64,000 nt of DNA from Hansfordia pulvinata. Taxonomy: Eukaryota > Ascomycota > Sordariomycetes > Xylariales. Position 1 is the first letter of the stretch. Every line of letters starts with the position of its first letter. The position numbers and the translations under genes were made by a program. Shown piece by piece: positions 24,477 to 34,178 of the stretch. A model generated the notes under the pieces. The model ran no database searches. It was not told the origin of the DNA and saw only the letters and a program-made list of their open reading frames with translations. The stretch covers positions 62,001-126,000 of the forward strand of contig BJKQ01000007.1 in assembly GCA_006538405.1 (NCBI GenBank), in the 5' to 3' direction.

Positions 24477-25460
24477 CTCCCTTCCCCCCCTTTCTCCCGT
24501 TCCTAAAGTTGACATCCCACCAACACCCACACCCAGTATCAAGCCCCCTACCCCATCGTCGTGGGCCACGAAATCGTCGGCGAGGTGGTGCGCGTCGGCT
24601 CCAAGGCGCTGGGCGGTCACCGCGTCGGCGACCGCGTCGGCGTCGGCTGCCTGACCGACAACTGCCAGTCCGTCCAGGACGAGCCGTGCTCCCGCTGCGC
24701 CGAGGGCCAGGAGAACTACTGCACCCGGGGTCGCTGGACGTACCCGGGCCCCCACCACAACGGCGACAAGGCCTACGGCGGCTACGCGACGCGCCACCGC
24801 TGCCCCGGCCGCTTCGCCTTCAAGATCCCCTCCGCCCTGCCCTCCGCCCAGGCCGCGCCCCTGCTCTGCGCTGGCGTCACCATGTACGCGCCCCTCAAGC
24901 ACAACGGCTGCGGCCCCGGCAAGCACGTCGGCATCGTCGGCCTCGGCGGCCTCGGCCACTACGGCGTCCTCATCGCCAAGGCCATGGGCGCCGACCGCGT
25001 CGTCGCCATCTCCCGCAAGCGCTCCAAGAGCGCCGACGCCCTGGCCCTCGGCGCCGACCACTACATCGCCACCGACGACGATAAGAACTGGGCCCGAGAG
25101 AACCGCGGCACGCTGGACCTCGTGATCGGCACGGTGGCCTCTTCCAGGGCCCCCTTCACGTCGTACCTCGGGCTGCTCAAGTACCAGGGCACCATGGTGC
25201 AGGTGGGCCACCCCGATGACGGCGCGTTCCAGATCTCGACAGCCGCCATGATGTCCACCAGAACAAAGCTGACGGGCTCCATCGTCGGGTCGGCCGGCGA
25301 GGTGAGGGAGCTCCTGCAGCTGGCGGCAGACAAGGGCCTGAAGGCCTGGGTCGAGGAGAGGCCGATGAAGGAGGCAAACCAGGCCCTACTGGACTTTGAG
25401 GCGGGCAAGCCCAGGTACAGATACTGCCTGACCAACGACGCGGCCACGCCCTCGCTGTAG
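24231..25460 (+). CDS. Zinc-dependent alcohol dehydrogenase, cinnamyl-alcohol (ADH6) type
   Basis: NADP(H)-linked medium-chain dehydrogenase interconverting alcohols and aldehydes. Exons are 24231-24406 and 24537-25460, about 366 residues, normal for the family. Visible features are the catalytic-zinc region CGTDLHTLRSGW and VVGHEIVGEVVRVG, a cysteine cluster DEPCSRCAEGQENYC for the structural zinc, and the GLGGLGHYGV nucleotide fold. The intron holds a long (CT)n run. The start MTLQQDRFKGWLGHG matches the family N-terminus, but the following part (PEAANGQMVWGEFEPK) is in another frame. One extra C in the CCC at 24275-24277 would join them and makes exon 1 fit its splice phase. It sits third in the co-oriented enzyme row and could oxidise or reduce a product of the monooxygenases; that link is inference. 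Confidence 0.85.
24432..24474 (+). repeat. (CT)n microsatellite in the dehydrogenase intron
   Basis: About twenty CT units inside the single intron (24407-24536). It also provides a pyrimidine-rich tract, though it lies over 60 bases from the acceptor. Confidence 0.85.
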
Positions 25461-25754
25461 GGTAGAATGGGTCCACTGCCCGTTTGATGGGTTGGTCGCC
25501 TTTGTACTGGATGGAATGGCCAACAGTCTGCCCCGTTCAATCCAAAGGCGACAATTCCGTAACAATAAGAATAGAACAAAGCAGGGTCTGCCGCCACAAT
25601 GACAATGGCTCGGAACAATGAGCCCAGGGTATCAATGCCTCAGCTGAAAAGCCTGCGATTATACTGACTTGAGTTGAAATGAGCAGGTTGTCTCCTGTCT
25701 TGTGCGTGTTGTATCTCCTCACTCTTTCTCTCTCTCCTCTTCTACACGGCATAC

Positions 25755-25760
25755 TATAAA
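25755..25760 (+). promoter_or_regulatory. Candidate TATA box
   Basis: TATAAA about 80 bases upstream of the ATG at 25842. It is the only support beyond length for a transcript starting here. Confidence 0.3.
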
Positions 25761-25841
25761 TTTGATTCATCTACTCGGTATTTTCCACCGATTCTTCGGC
25801 TGGGACTACGATCTTTTATTTGCATCTATCTTGAGAGAAGA

Positions 25842-26363
25842 ATGGAAAACGGAGCCGGATTCGAGTTGACGCCCAGCTGCGTCTCGTCAGCTCCCACAAA
25901 CGCGGCGTCACTCGGCCTATCAACGGCCCCTGCAGGATATCAACGAGCCGAGGAGCAACACCAGCAGATGCCGCCCTGCCTTCAATGCGACATTGAGGGG
26001 ATCGGACCTTACCGATATATATGGAGTCCCCATGTCTTCTTCGGCGTGGACCAAGAGATCGCACAGAACGAAGTCAGATCTGACATGTTGGCGGGCTTTG
26101 CGAAATGTCCTGTCCGAAGCCTTCGTCCTGTCACTACTCACAACCTCCATGTCACCAACCAGGGTCATCTCCCAGCCAGCAGCAGTCGTCACGAATATAC
26201 CACCAGCTGGAGGGGGTGGCGGGTTGGCTGCGAGAGCTGTCACCCAACCCGGGAGAACACAATGTGCATCGACCCACGGAAACTGTGCCCGACACGTCCC
26301 ATTGTTTACAGAAGCTCTTCCATTGCGAGGCGTGGGAGCAGCAAAAGGGGCACAGATCATTGA
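25842..26363 (+). CDS. Hypothetical protein, weakly supported
   Basis: Open frame of 173 codons beginning with ATG after a TATAAA element. I do not recognise the protein. It has scattered cysteines (CLQC, CESCHPTRENTMC) but no clear metal-binding spacing and no membrane segment. A comparably long frame exists on the opposite strand (25920-26393), so codon evidence does not settle the strand. Given the single-base frame breaks in neighbouring genes, it could be a fragment of a broken gene within the enzyme row, or no gene at all. Confidence 0.2.
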   Translation: MENGAGFELTPSCVSSAPTNAASLGLSTAPAGYQRAEEQHQQMPPCLQCDIEGIGPYRYIWSPHVFFGVDQEIAQNEVRSDMLAGFAKCPVRSLRPVTTHNLHVTNQGHLPASSSRHEYTTSWRGWRVGCESCHPTRENTMCIDPRKLCPTRPIVYRSSSIARRGSSKRGTDH

Positions 26364-26943
26364 AGAGCTAGGGTTACGTTGAAGATACGACAATGGCGAG
26401 GTGCTACATGGCGTCTCGTCTGCACTCCTCGCAAATCGAATCTCTTAGACTCAAGCCAGAGGGATGATATAAGGAGGAAGTAATGACAGTCCCATATTAT
26501 CACAATTGATACTTGATGCCCTCTCGCCCAGCCCTGCCGCGATTCACTTCCGTATATGCTGAATGATTAATGATGAACGAAGCAGCTCTGAGGCATCTTG
26601 CGAGGAGGCTTCCGATGTAGCCCACAGTGTCAAGTCTTACACTGGAGACGTCTTCATACAGTGACTCGGCGCAAGGAACGCGCCGCCAACGTGACACACC
26701 TCACGAGGCAACCGCGACCCGCCCCGCTGACTTACATTGGGCTAGGCAAGGTGAGGAAGTACCTTGGATACCAACTTCCACGCATATCACATCTATCGCC
26801 AACGGGACTTGACAGAACCAAGAACGCTGCAGTGCCTCAAACGCCAGGTTCCATACCTTAGCAGGCACTTGCGTAGGCAGGTAAGCACCGACCGGCAGTT
26901 GCCACGGGCGAGTCGATAGCACAGCCTCAGCCACGCCGGGCCC

Positions 26944-28531
26944 ATGGCGCCCAGCACGCCGGCGCCCGCGGCGCAGGGCGGCTCCGGGCCCAAGATCCTC
27001 ATCACCAGCCACCCGCTGTCGGGCCACCTGATGCCGATGGTGCGCATAGCCGCCGCCCTCGTGAGCCGCGGCCTGCGGGTCTTCTTCCTCGGCCCGACGG
27101 CCCACCGCGCGCGCATCGAGGCCACGGGCGCGCGCTTCGTGCCCATGGCCGGGCGCGCCGACCTCGACGACAGGAGGTACTACCAGGAGCCCCCCTCGCC
27201 GGACTACCCGGGCCTGCCGTGGCACGAGCGATTCCTGGTCGACATGCGCCTGCAGATCCTCGAGGCGATCCCGGCCCAGTGGCAGAGCTTCGTGTCGGCG
27301 CTGCAGCTCATGCACCGCCACCAAGAACATGGACGAGACCAAGAAGAAGAAGAAGAAGAAGAAGAAGAAGAAGAAGAAGAAGAAGAAGAAGAAGAAGAAG
27401 AAGAAGAAGAAGAAGAAGAAGAAGAAGAAGAAGAAGAAGAAGAGAGCCAGCAACGAGAACATGGACAAGAATACGGACAAGACCCCGAGGCGCCCGTGCT
27501 GGTCGTGTGCGAGGCCTTCTTCTACGGCATCCTGCCCATGTTCCACGGAGCCGGCGTGCCCGCCGGCGTGCCCCGCTGGCCCCGGAGCGCCTGCGTCTCC
27601 GTCACCATCCCCGCGGTCCGCAGCGCCGACCTGCCCCGCTCGGCTACCCCTTCCCCTTCGACGCGTCTCCCGGCGGCCGGGCGCGCAACTCGCGCCTGTG
27701 GGACCGCAGCTGGGTCCCCCGGGCGCGGCCGCTGTCGGCCCTCCTGGACGACAAGATGAGGGAGGCCGGGGCCGCCGAGGGCGTCGCCGAGGTGCTGTTC
27801 GGCGGCGCCAACTACCTGTGCCACGACAGGATCCTCCAGACCGGCGTCCCCGGCCTCGAGTACCCGCGCGGCGACTGGCCCTCCCACTTCCGCTTCGTTG
27901 GGCTCGCCCAGGACGGCGCCACGCGCCAAGCCAACAACGCCGCCAGGCCGCGCTTCGAGTGGTGGCACGAGTTGGAGGCCAACTCGGCGCTGAGCCCCCG
28001 CGACCCCCGGCGCCGCAAGGTCGTCGTCGTCGCCCAGGGCACCGTCGAAATCCGCCCGCACGACCTGATAGTTCCGGTCATCGAGGCCCTCGGGCCCCGG
28101 CCCGACGTGCTGGTGGTGGCGATCCTGGGCTGGAAGGACGCCGAGCTTTCCGAGTTCACTGCGATCCCCGGGAACGTGCGCGTGGCCGACTACCTCAGCT
28201 ACGACCTGGCTCTGGCCCACGCCGACGTCTGGGTCCACAACGCCGGCTTCGGGGCCCTCAACCACGGCATCGCCAACGCGGTCCCCATGGTGGCCGCCGG
28301 CGAGGGCATGGACAAGGGCGAGAACGCTGCGCGCATCGCCTGGAGCGGCGTAGGGTCGACCTGCAGACTGGCAAGCCGACTGCGGAGCAGGTTCGAGAGG
28401 GAATCGACAGAGTCCTGCAGAACGAGAGCTATGCCCGACGAGTCAGAGAGCTGCGGACCCAGAGCGACTCGCTGGATTCGTTCGAGATCATCTACACCGA
28501 GCTGCTTCAGCTTGCGAATAAAGCTCCTTGA
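26944..28531 (+). CDS. GT1-family glycosyltransferase, reading frame broken twice
   Basis: UDP-sugar-dependent glycosyltransferase of the UGT/MGT type, joining a sugar to a small acceptor. The N-terminal part has KILITSHPLSGHLMPMVRIA, the usual start of the acceptor domain. The C-terminal part has ADVWVHNAGFGALNHGIANAV and then GMDKGENAARIAWSGVG, matching the donor-binding signature. Three frames must be joined: the first up to about 27634, the second to about 28353, the third to the stop at 28529-28531. One added base in the C run at 27634-27637 and one in the G run at 28353-28355 restore continuity. A run of 34 glutamate codons (27343-27444) interrupts the acceptor domain at about residues 134-167, which is unusual and may disturb folding. 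No intron is needed. It could be a true pseudogene or a sequencing artefact. Confidence 0.75.
27343..27444 (+). repeat. (GAA)n tract coding for 34 glutamates
   Basis: Thirty-three GAA codons and a final GAG, uninterrupted, inside the glycosyltransferase gene. In the other two frames the same run would read as poly-lysine or poly-arginine. GAA/TTC repeats can form triplex DNA. Confidence 0.92.
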
Positions 28532-28980
28532 CCAGATCACCAGGTATCAATATCTCCACAGTCGCGCTCTGGTCAATTGGGCTAGGTAAGCATGAAAGCT
28601 TGCTTCACAGACGAATAGAGATAATAAGGCGAATCACCTTGTACCAGATGCAGATCCACTCATCACCCAGATGAAGTGCAAGGGCGGAATGTATTCGCGT
28701 CTTTTGACGAAACTGCGCCGAAATCACAGAAAGCAGCCACGCCGTCTTGATTATATAAAGTCAATTCGCCCAGACGCAACGCCCCAACGAGACCGTTGCC
28801 CATAGCTGGCGTTCCTGTCGCCTACCATGAGGTGCCATAGCCAGCCTACTTTTATAGAACAGTACTGAAACTAGATGATGCAACGTGGTCGTGCCCCTAT
28901 TCTCCAGCTCCAGTCGGCCTCCTTACTAGGACTTGAAATGGGGCAAGCCAAAGCCCAGTGCCTTATTAGGGGTATTGTGC
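28532..28980. other. Convergent 3' region between glycosyltransferase and TAF5
   Basis: About 450 bases between two convergent genes. It holds a TATATAAAG sequence near 28753 with no gene downstream in that direction. Nothing else seen. Confidence 0.5.
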
Positions 28981-31549
28981 TCATCTTGCTACCTCACGGT
29001 CCTGGGACTCAGGGTGGTAGCAGCCGCCGGCCACGACGAGATTCATCCTGGTCAACATCACTTTCATGACCGGTGTTTTCTTCGTTGAGAAGGCACTGAT
29101 CTGATCTGACGTGACCATGACCTCCTTGCTCTTCTTCTTGCCCGTGGCGCCTCCGGAACCGGCTGCGCTGGCTGCGGCGGCACTGGCCTGCTTGCCGTCC
29201 CCTTGTGCCGTGGCTGCCGACGCAGCACCCTCGCCATCTTGCGCCTGCAGGGATCGGTCCTCGTTGGGCAACTCCACATCCCATACGCGGACGGTGTTGT
29301 CTTGCCCGCCAGAGACGATGACGTTGCTCTCGACACTGAAGCCGAGAGACCAGATGCCTCCACGGCCGTGTCCACGGCAACGCTTGATCCGGTTACCCTT
29401 GGTAATATCCCAGAGGTAGATGTTGCCCCCCAGGTCAGCCGAAGCGAGGATCTTGCCGTTGGGAGAGCACTCCATGGTCGAAATGTAGTCGACGTGACCC
29501 GTGAACACACGCACACAGTCACCCGTGGAGACGGACCACATCCTGATTGTCTTGTCCGCCTCGTCTGATGCTGAGAAGATATAGGCGCCATTAGGATGCC
29601 ATGTCAGCGCCGAAATGGCCGTATCGTGGCCTACCAGGAGGCGCTGTGCCGAGGCTCGGTCCTGAGACCATACACGAACCGTCTTGTCCCACCCGCCGGT
29701 GGCAAAATAATGGCCGTGTGGGCCCCATGACAGGCTCATAACTGGCCCGTCGTGACCTTTGTAGATGCACAGACATGACCAGATTTCGAGCGACCATAGG
29801 CGGATCTGGCCATCAGCCGAGCAGGAAATCAGGAGCTTGGCGTCTGTCTCCGGCTGCGGCTCCCCGCCATAGATGTTGCGGTCCAGGTTGCCGATGGCGT
29901 CTGAAAAGGCGACTGAGTAAACAGGACCGGAGTGACCAACAAGTTTCCGGTTGTTGACCTTCAAGTCTTTCTCGCCCGGCAGTCTGGACTGTAGTGGTTG
30001 TCCATCAAGCGACCAGACACGAATGTAGGACTCTGTGGTGCCCACAGCGACCAGTTGGCTGTCCTTGGAGAAGTCCATGCATGACACACTGTTGGAGTCA
30101 GCCAAAATGTACTCGTAATTGCCGAACAACCTCACGCCAGGCGCGGTGTACCTACCTTCCGAGAGTGTTGTGGAATGTGAACATGCAGGCAGACACGGCA
30201 GGGCCAACGCCGCCGGTTCGGCCTTCTATCCGAAACCGGTCGCGGTTTTCCTTTACTTTCTGCATCTCGATCACGACGTCCCTGGCGCGAGATGGGGGAT
30301 AAGGGATCTCGGTCCGCTCGGGCGAGTCACCCGATTCCTGCTTGATGGGGTGCATGGAGTTGAACTCGTCCACTAGCGTCGGCTTTCCATCTTTTGGCGG
30401 GTTGATGCGGTCCTCTTCCTCCAGCTCGGCGGCGACGTCCGCTCGCAGATCAGGCTCCAAGGGCAGGGGACCAAGCTTCAGGGCGGCGGAGTTGTCGAGG
30501 ATATCTTTGTTCAACAAGCCCGACTGAAGGTCAGCACCGGGAATTCCTTCTTGAGCGTCCACGCTGTCGAGTTCCATGTGTCGAGCACGGCGATAGATGG
30601 CCTCGAAACTGAAAGGCTCAAGAGGGCCGCGCTTAACTTGGTCAATAGTACAGTGCTCGCTCAGAATCCGAATAACGAGGATACCGCACTGCTCGAAATC
30701 CCTTTCCAGAAAGTGGAAGAGTCGGCCGTGCACCTGGTCACTCATCGGGACCCGGTACTTGTTATTCCTGTACAGCTGTGCGACGGAGCTTTCCTTGACG
30801 TGCTGTGCGGTCAAGATACAGGCCAACCTGGCAAGCTCCTCCTTGCGAGTGTTTTCAAAAAAGCCGCGCAATTGCTCCATGTACTCGCTGGCGTGGGCAT
30901 GGGCGCCTTCGCTTCTTAGGTCCAGATACGAGTGGACGAAGATGGGCCAGAGGATTTTCCAAAGTTCAAACTTCGCAAAGAGTCAGCCAGAGCAAATTTT
31001 GAGCGAATGAGTATGCAGAGATCTGTTTTACCTTGTATAGGTCGAGTCCGTTCTCAACCCATTTTTCAAGATGGAGGAAGGCTCTTAGATATATAGCAGG
31101 GCTCTTCAGGTCAGTGCTGGGTCTTGGCCTTCCGGCCTCGTCCAGGTCCTTGACTTCGTCGCGGAAGATGTGCTCGGTTCTTGTGAATCCCTTCTTAAGC
31201 AGATAGTCGGTAACCTAAAACAGGATCAGAGTTAGTCCGACATGACCGGCTCTGAGTGTGTTGAAGGTGAATGATGCACAAGCCCTGGGGCGATGGGGGG
31301 AGGAGAGTGACATCATCGTACAATCTGATTCAAGTTTTGACTGTTACCGGCGTTGGAAGATCCGGCGGCGCCTCCAGAGTTACCCGCGCTCGCTGCTGCG
31401 CTCGTAGTGGGCCTGGGGATGCTGGGCGGAGGGACGTGAGTGGTGGTGGTGGGCGGAGCGGGAGTGGAAGCGGCGGGAGCGGCGCCGGCAGTTGGAGCGG
31501 CGCCGGAGCCCGCAGGGGCAGGGCCCGAAGGGTTGTTTTGGTTGGACAT
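28981..31549 (-). CDS. TAF5: Transcription initiation factor TFIID subunit 5 (TAF5)
   Basis: Scaffold subunit of TFIID (and of SAGA in fungi), acting in RNA polymerase II pre-initiation complex assembly in the nucleus. Exons on the minus strand are 31549-31322, 31214-31032, 30970-30156 and 30088-28981, 777 residues, close to yeast Taf5. After a Pro/Ala/Ser-rich start comes a LisH-type segment ([15 protein letters not shown]), then the TAF5 N-terminal domain ([18 protein letters not shown]). The C-terminal half holds six WD40 repeats, with GH starts in [40 protein letters not shown] and [10 protein letters not shown]. The ATG at 31549 is used; the frame extends 20 codons upstream but only from GTG. 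Intron 3 (30089-30155) contains a TACTCGTA motif. The gene is head-to-head with MED11 across about 1 kb. Confidence 0.95.
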
Positions 31550-32583
31550 GCTGTTGTCGTTGGCTGTAGATGGGATGCCGAGGGGTTTGGAGCGCAAGGC
31601 GCAGGGCACAGTGGGCGACGGATGTGTGCAAGGTGTCGTGGATGTGGCGAGTTGCGGACCTCTGCTGCTACTAGTACTCGTAGGCGCCTCGGGCCCGCGC
31701 CAGCACCATGTTGTTCGGGATGCGCAGTAATGGAAAGCGGGCGAAAAAGGCCGCGATGAATGTCGGATGAAAGCGCTTGGTCGAGAGATGCGAAAGGAGG
31801 CGACGCGATGGGAAGCGATGCAGTGTCGCGCGTGCGATGCGGTCGGCTGTGGTGTGTATCGTGTGTTGGTGCGACGAGAAGTTGATCCAAGTCGTGTCAG
31901 AGCGACAGACTCAGGACGGAACTAGACGCGCCTTGCCAGGATACCTGGGTACCTCCATTTGGTCATGGTCAGGTCGTGGGCAGGGGCAAGCACCAGCCAG
32001 CAGAAGAAGCTACCTTACATGTACCTGGCGATTGACAAGTACCTGGATCCGCTGTAGCTGTGCTCGTATTCGCACCTACCTCACGGCACTGGCTAGGTAG
32101 TACCTTGCATTACCTGGTAAGCATGGTAAGGTAAGGTAAGTTTGTGCCTGCCTGCTGGTACATTCCAATGAGCTGACTTGTGGGTACCTGCCTCTCCAAT
32201 ACCATGTACTCGTAGCGGGCAGCCCATCGGCAACCTCTCGGCCTTGCCATCCGCACCTCCACGAGTTGACGAGGAAGGTTCCCAACCGCCACATGCAGTA
32301 AGCCGTACGGGAATTCGCATTTATCAAGTCAGTCTGCAAGGCGACGGCTCGAGAACAAACTTGACTCAGCAACTCTACCCGAGCAGCTTTTCATCACCGT
32401 CTGCTAGCTCCCCGCCGCAACCCACTGCTGCTGCTGGTTCTTTCAAGTTCGCTTAGAGAGCCGCCTGCTGAATCACTTCCGCCCCAAAATCCTCAGCTCC
32501 CTCCTTCCCAAGACTGTAGCAGGTCTCAATCCACTAAGAGCTCGAGATTCTTCGTTGAAGGCCGTCCCTGTCATATTGAGTCA
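31550..32583. promoter_or_regulatory. Shared divergent promoter region of TAF5 and MED11
   Basis: One kilobase between the two start codons. It contains TACTCGTA motifs at 31675 and 32207 and GTAC-rich blocks with TACCTACC/GGTAAGGTAAGG units near 32090-32140. No TATA box was recognised. Direction of control is inferred from gene orientation only. Confidence 0.45.
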
Positions 32584-33202
32584 ATGGACCTTTCAGGGCC
32601 TCAGGGCCAGCCTGGCGGCGATCAGCCCGCTTTTGTGCCCTTCACCAAGGCCGAGCGCATCCAGCAGGCCGGGCAAATCGACAAGGTATGGACCCTGGCT
32701 ACCCATGTACATTTACAGATAAGGGACTGACTGACTGTCTTTGGAGGACATTGTGAGTTTATTGAGCTTTGCTGGCCAGGCCGTTGAAAGCTTGCGGGAC
32801 AAGGAATCATCAGCAAAGGCAAAAGACGGCGAGATGGATACGAGCGGTGACGGCGCCGACCGGACCGAGGTGTTCAAGACTTCGATGGATGATTTCATGC
32901 GCACGCTGCGCTCCGTCAACGTGGGCATGAGGCGGCAGATCTGGGGGTTGGAAGAGGAGCGAATAGTGACGCTGAGAGGGGCAGACGGATCGAGCGACGC
33001 GCCCGGAGTGGGCGACACCCCTACACCGCTGGAGCCAGATGGGAACGGAAATATTGGAGATATCGACGTCGGATGGCTGAATAGCCGCAGCAACCAAGTG
33101 GACAGGCAGATGGAGGGCGAGCTCTGGAAACAGACAGAGAAGCTTCTGGAGCAGATGTTGCAGGAAAGTGACAACACCGACATCAACGCCATGTCGATAT
33201 GA
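32584..33202 (+). CDS. MED11: Mediator subunit 11 (Med11)
   Basis: Head-module subunit of the Mediator complex, which links activators to RNA polymerase II and contacts TFIIH. Exons are 32584-32685 and 32747-33202, 185 residues, donor GTATGG and acceptor GAG. The family core is the segment AERIQQAGQIDKDIVSLLSFAGQAVESL, spanning the splice junction, followed by helix-forming sequence (SMDDFMRTLRSVNVGMRRQIWGLEEE). It is longer than yeast Med11, mainly through a Gly/Asp/Pro-rich insert before the C-terminal helix. Divergent from TAF5. The frame is intact. Confidence 0.85.
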
Positions 33203-34178
33203 AACAAAATGTCCCTTCAGCTTCTCATCCATGTCGAGCTGAGAAGTGGGTGAGTAGCCGGCCCATGGTTCTCCATGTGCCTACCAACGGCAGGTCGCGA
33301 GAGGGGTCCGAGGGCATTTCACTTTGGAACAGGGCATCACATACAGCACTCCGGCATATCTTGCACTCGTATCTCAAGCGCGGTGTATACTTACGTCCAA
33401 CTCCATGCCATTCTAATCAAGAACGGGTATCTTCTCAATCAGAGCCTATCGTCACAGTGCCCCCTTTCCGGAAGCGAAGCAGAAGTTGAAGCAGACGGGG
33501 TGATTCTAGGGGCTGGGCGACCTGCGATACTGAACGCTGAACCAAGATTCGGGAGCAAACTTCAAAATGGAATCAAATCCATCTATATTTGGTAGCTTAT
33601 ATCGGCAGTCTTTCCCTAGATCTATGTGTGAAAGGTTCATGTGAAGTCAAGGTGCTGTCCGGCTCGAGGAATGGGAATGTAGGGGACTTGCATCCCGGTG
33701 GCAGCCCCTCTGAGTCTACTTACATGTACTCGTAAAGTCAGTTACGAAGGGAATGGCTCCAGCCCGTGAATCTCATGGAGGTGGGGTACCTTTCGAACTG
33801 CCCGTATCTGGCCTGTGAATCAAGTATCCCCGCAGCTAAGTTACAGATCTTACGAGCCTGGAGGGGTGGAGGGCTCCATCCAACCACCGCGGCCCCGGGT
33901 TGCACAGGCTGGGCTATTGCACCCGCTGCTGCTTAGGGCACATGTTAGCAGGTGCGAGTACTCGCATAGCCCCCATGAGCTGGGGCTAAGCTCGGAGCAA
34001 CAACCAGCACCACCGGCATCATCATCGCCACAACCCACCTCTTCCCAACGGCTCCGTGTCCGCACGTCGACATCACCCGCGATCGCCAGTACCGTCGACG
34101 CCTGCGAGTTTTAGGCTTCTCGTCTCACACTAGCGCCCACACTCCAGGGCCAGGCTCACCCTATTCACTCACGTCACA
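33203..34178. other. Intergenic region upstream of VPS5
   Basis: Contains a TACTCGTA motif at 33727 and a near-palindromic GCGAGTACTCGC at about 33955. No gene recognised. The last 100 bases should carry the VPS5 5' leader. Confidence 0.5.

Larger units (their letters stand above)
25461..26943. other. Region between dehydrogenase and glycosyltransferase
   Basis: The only notable frame is the 173-codon one at 25842-26363, listed separately. The rest shows no motif I recognise. A short direct match of the type ATTGGGCTAGG occurs near 26739 and again near 28576. Confidence 0.4.
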
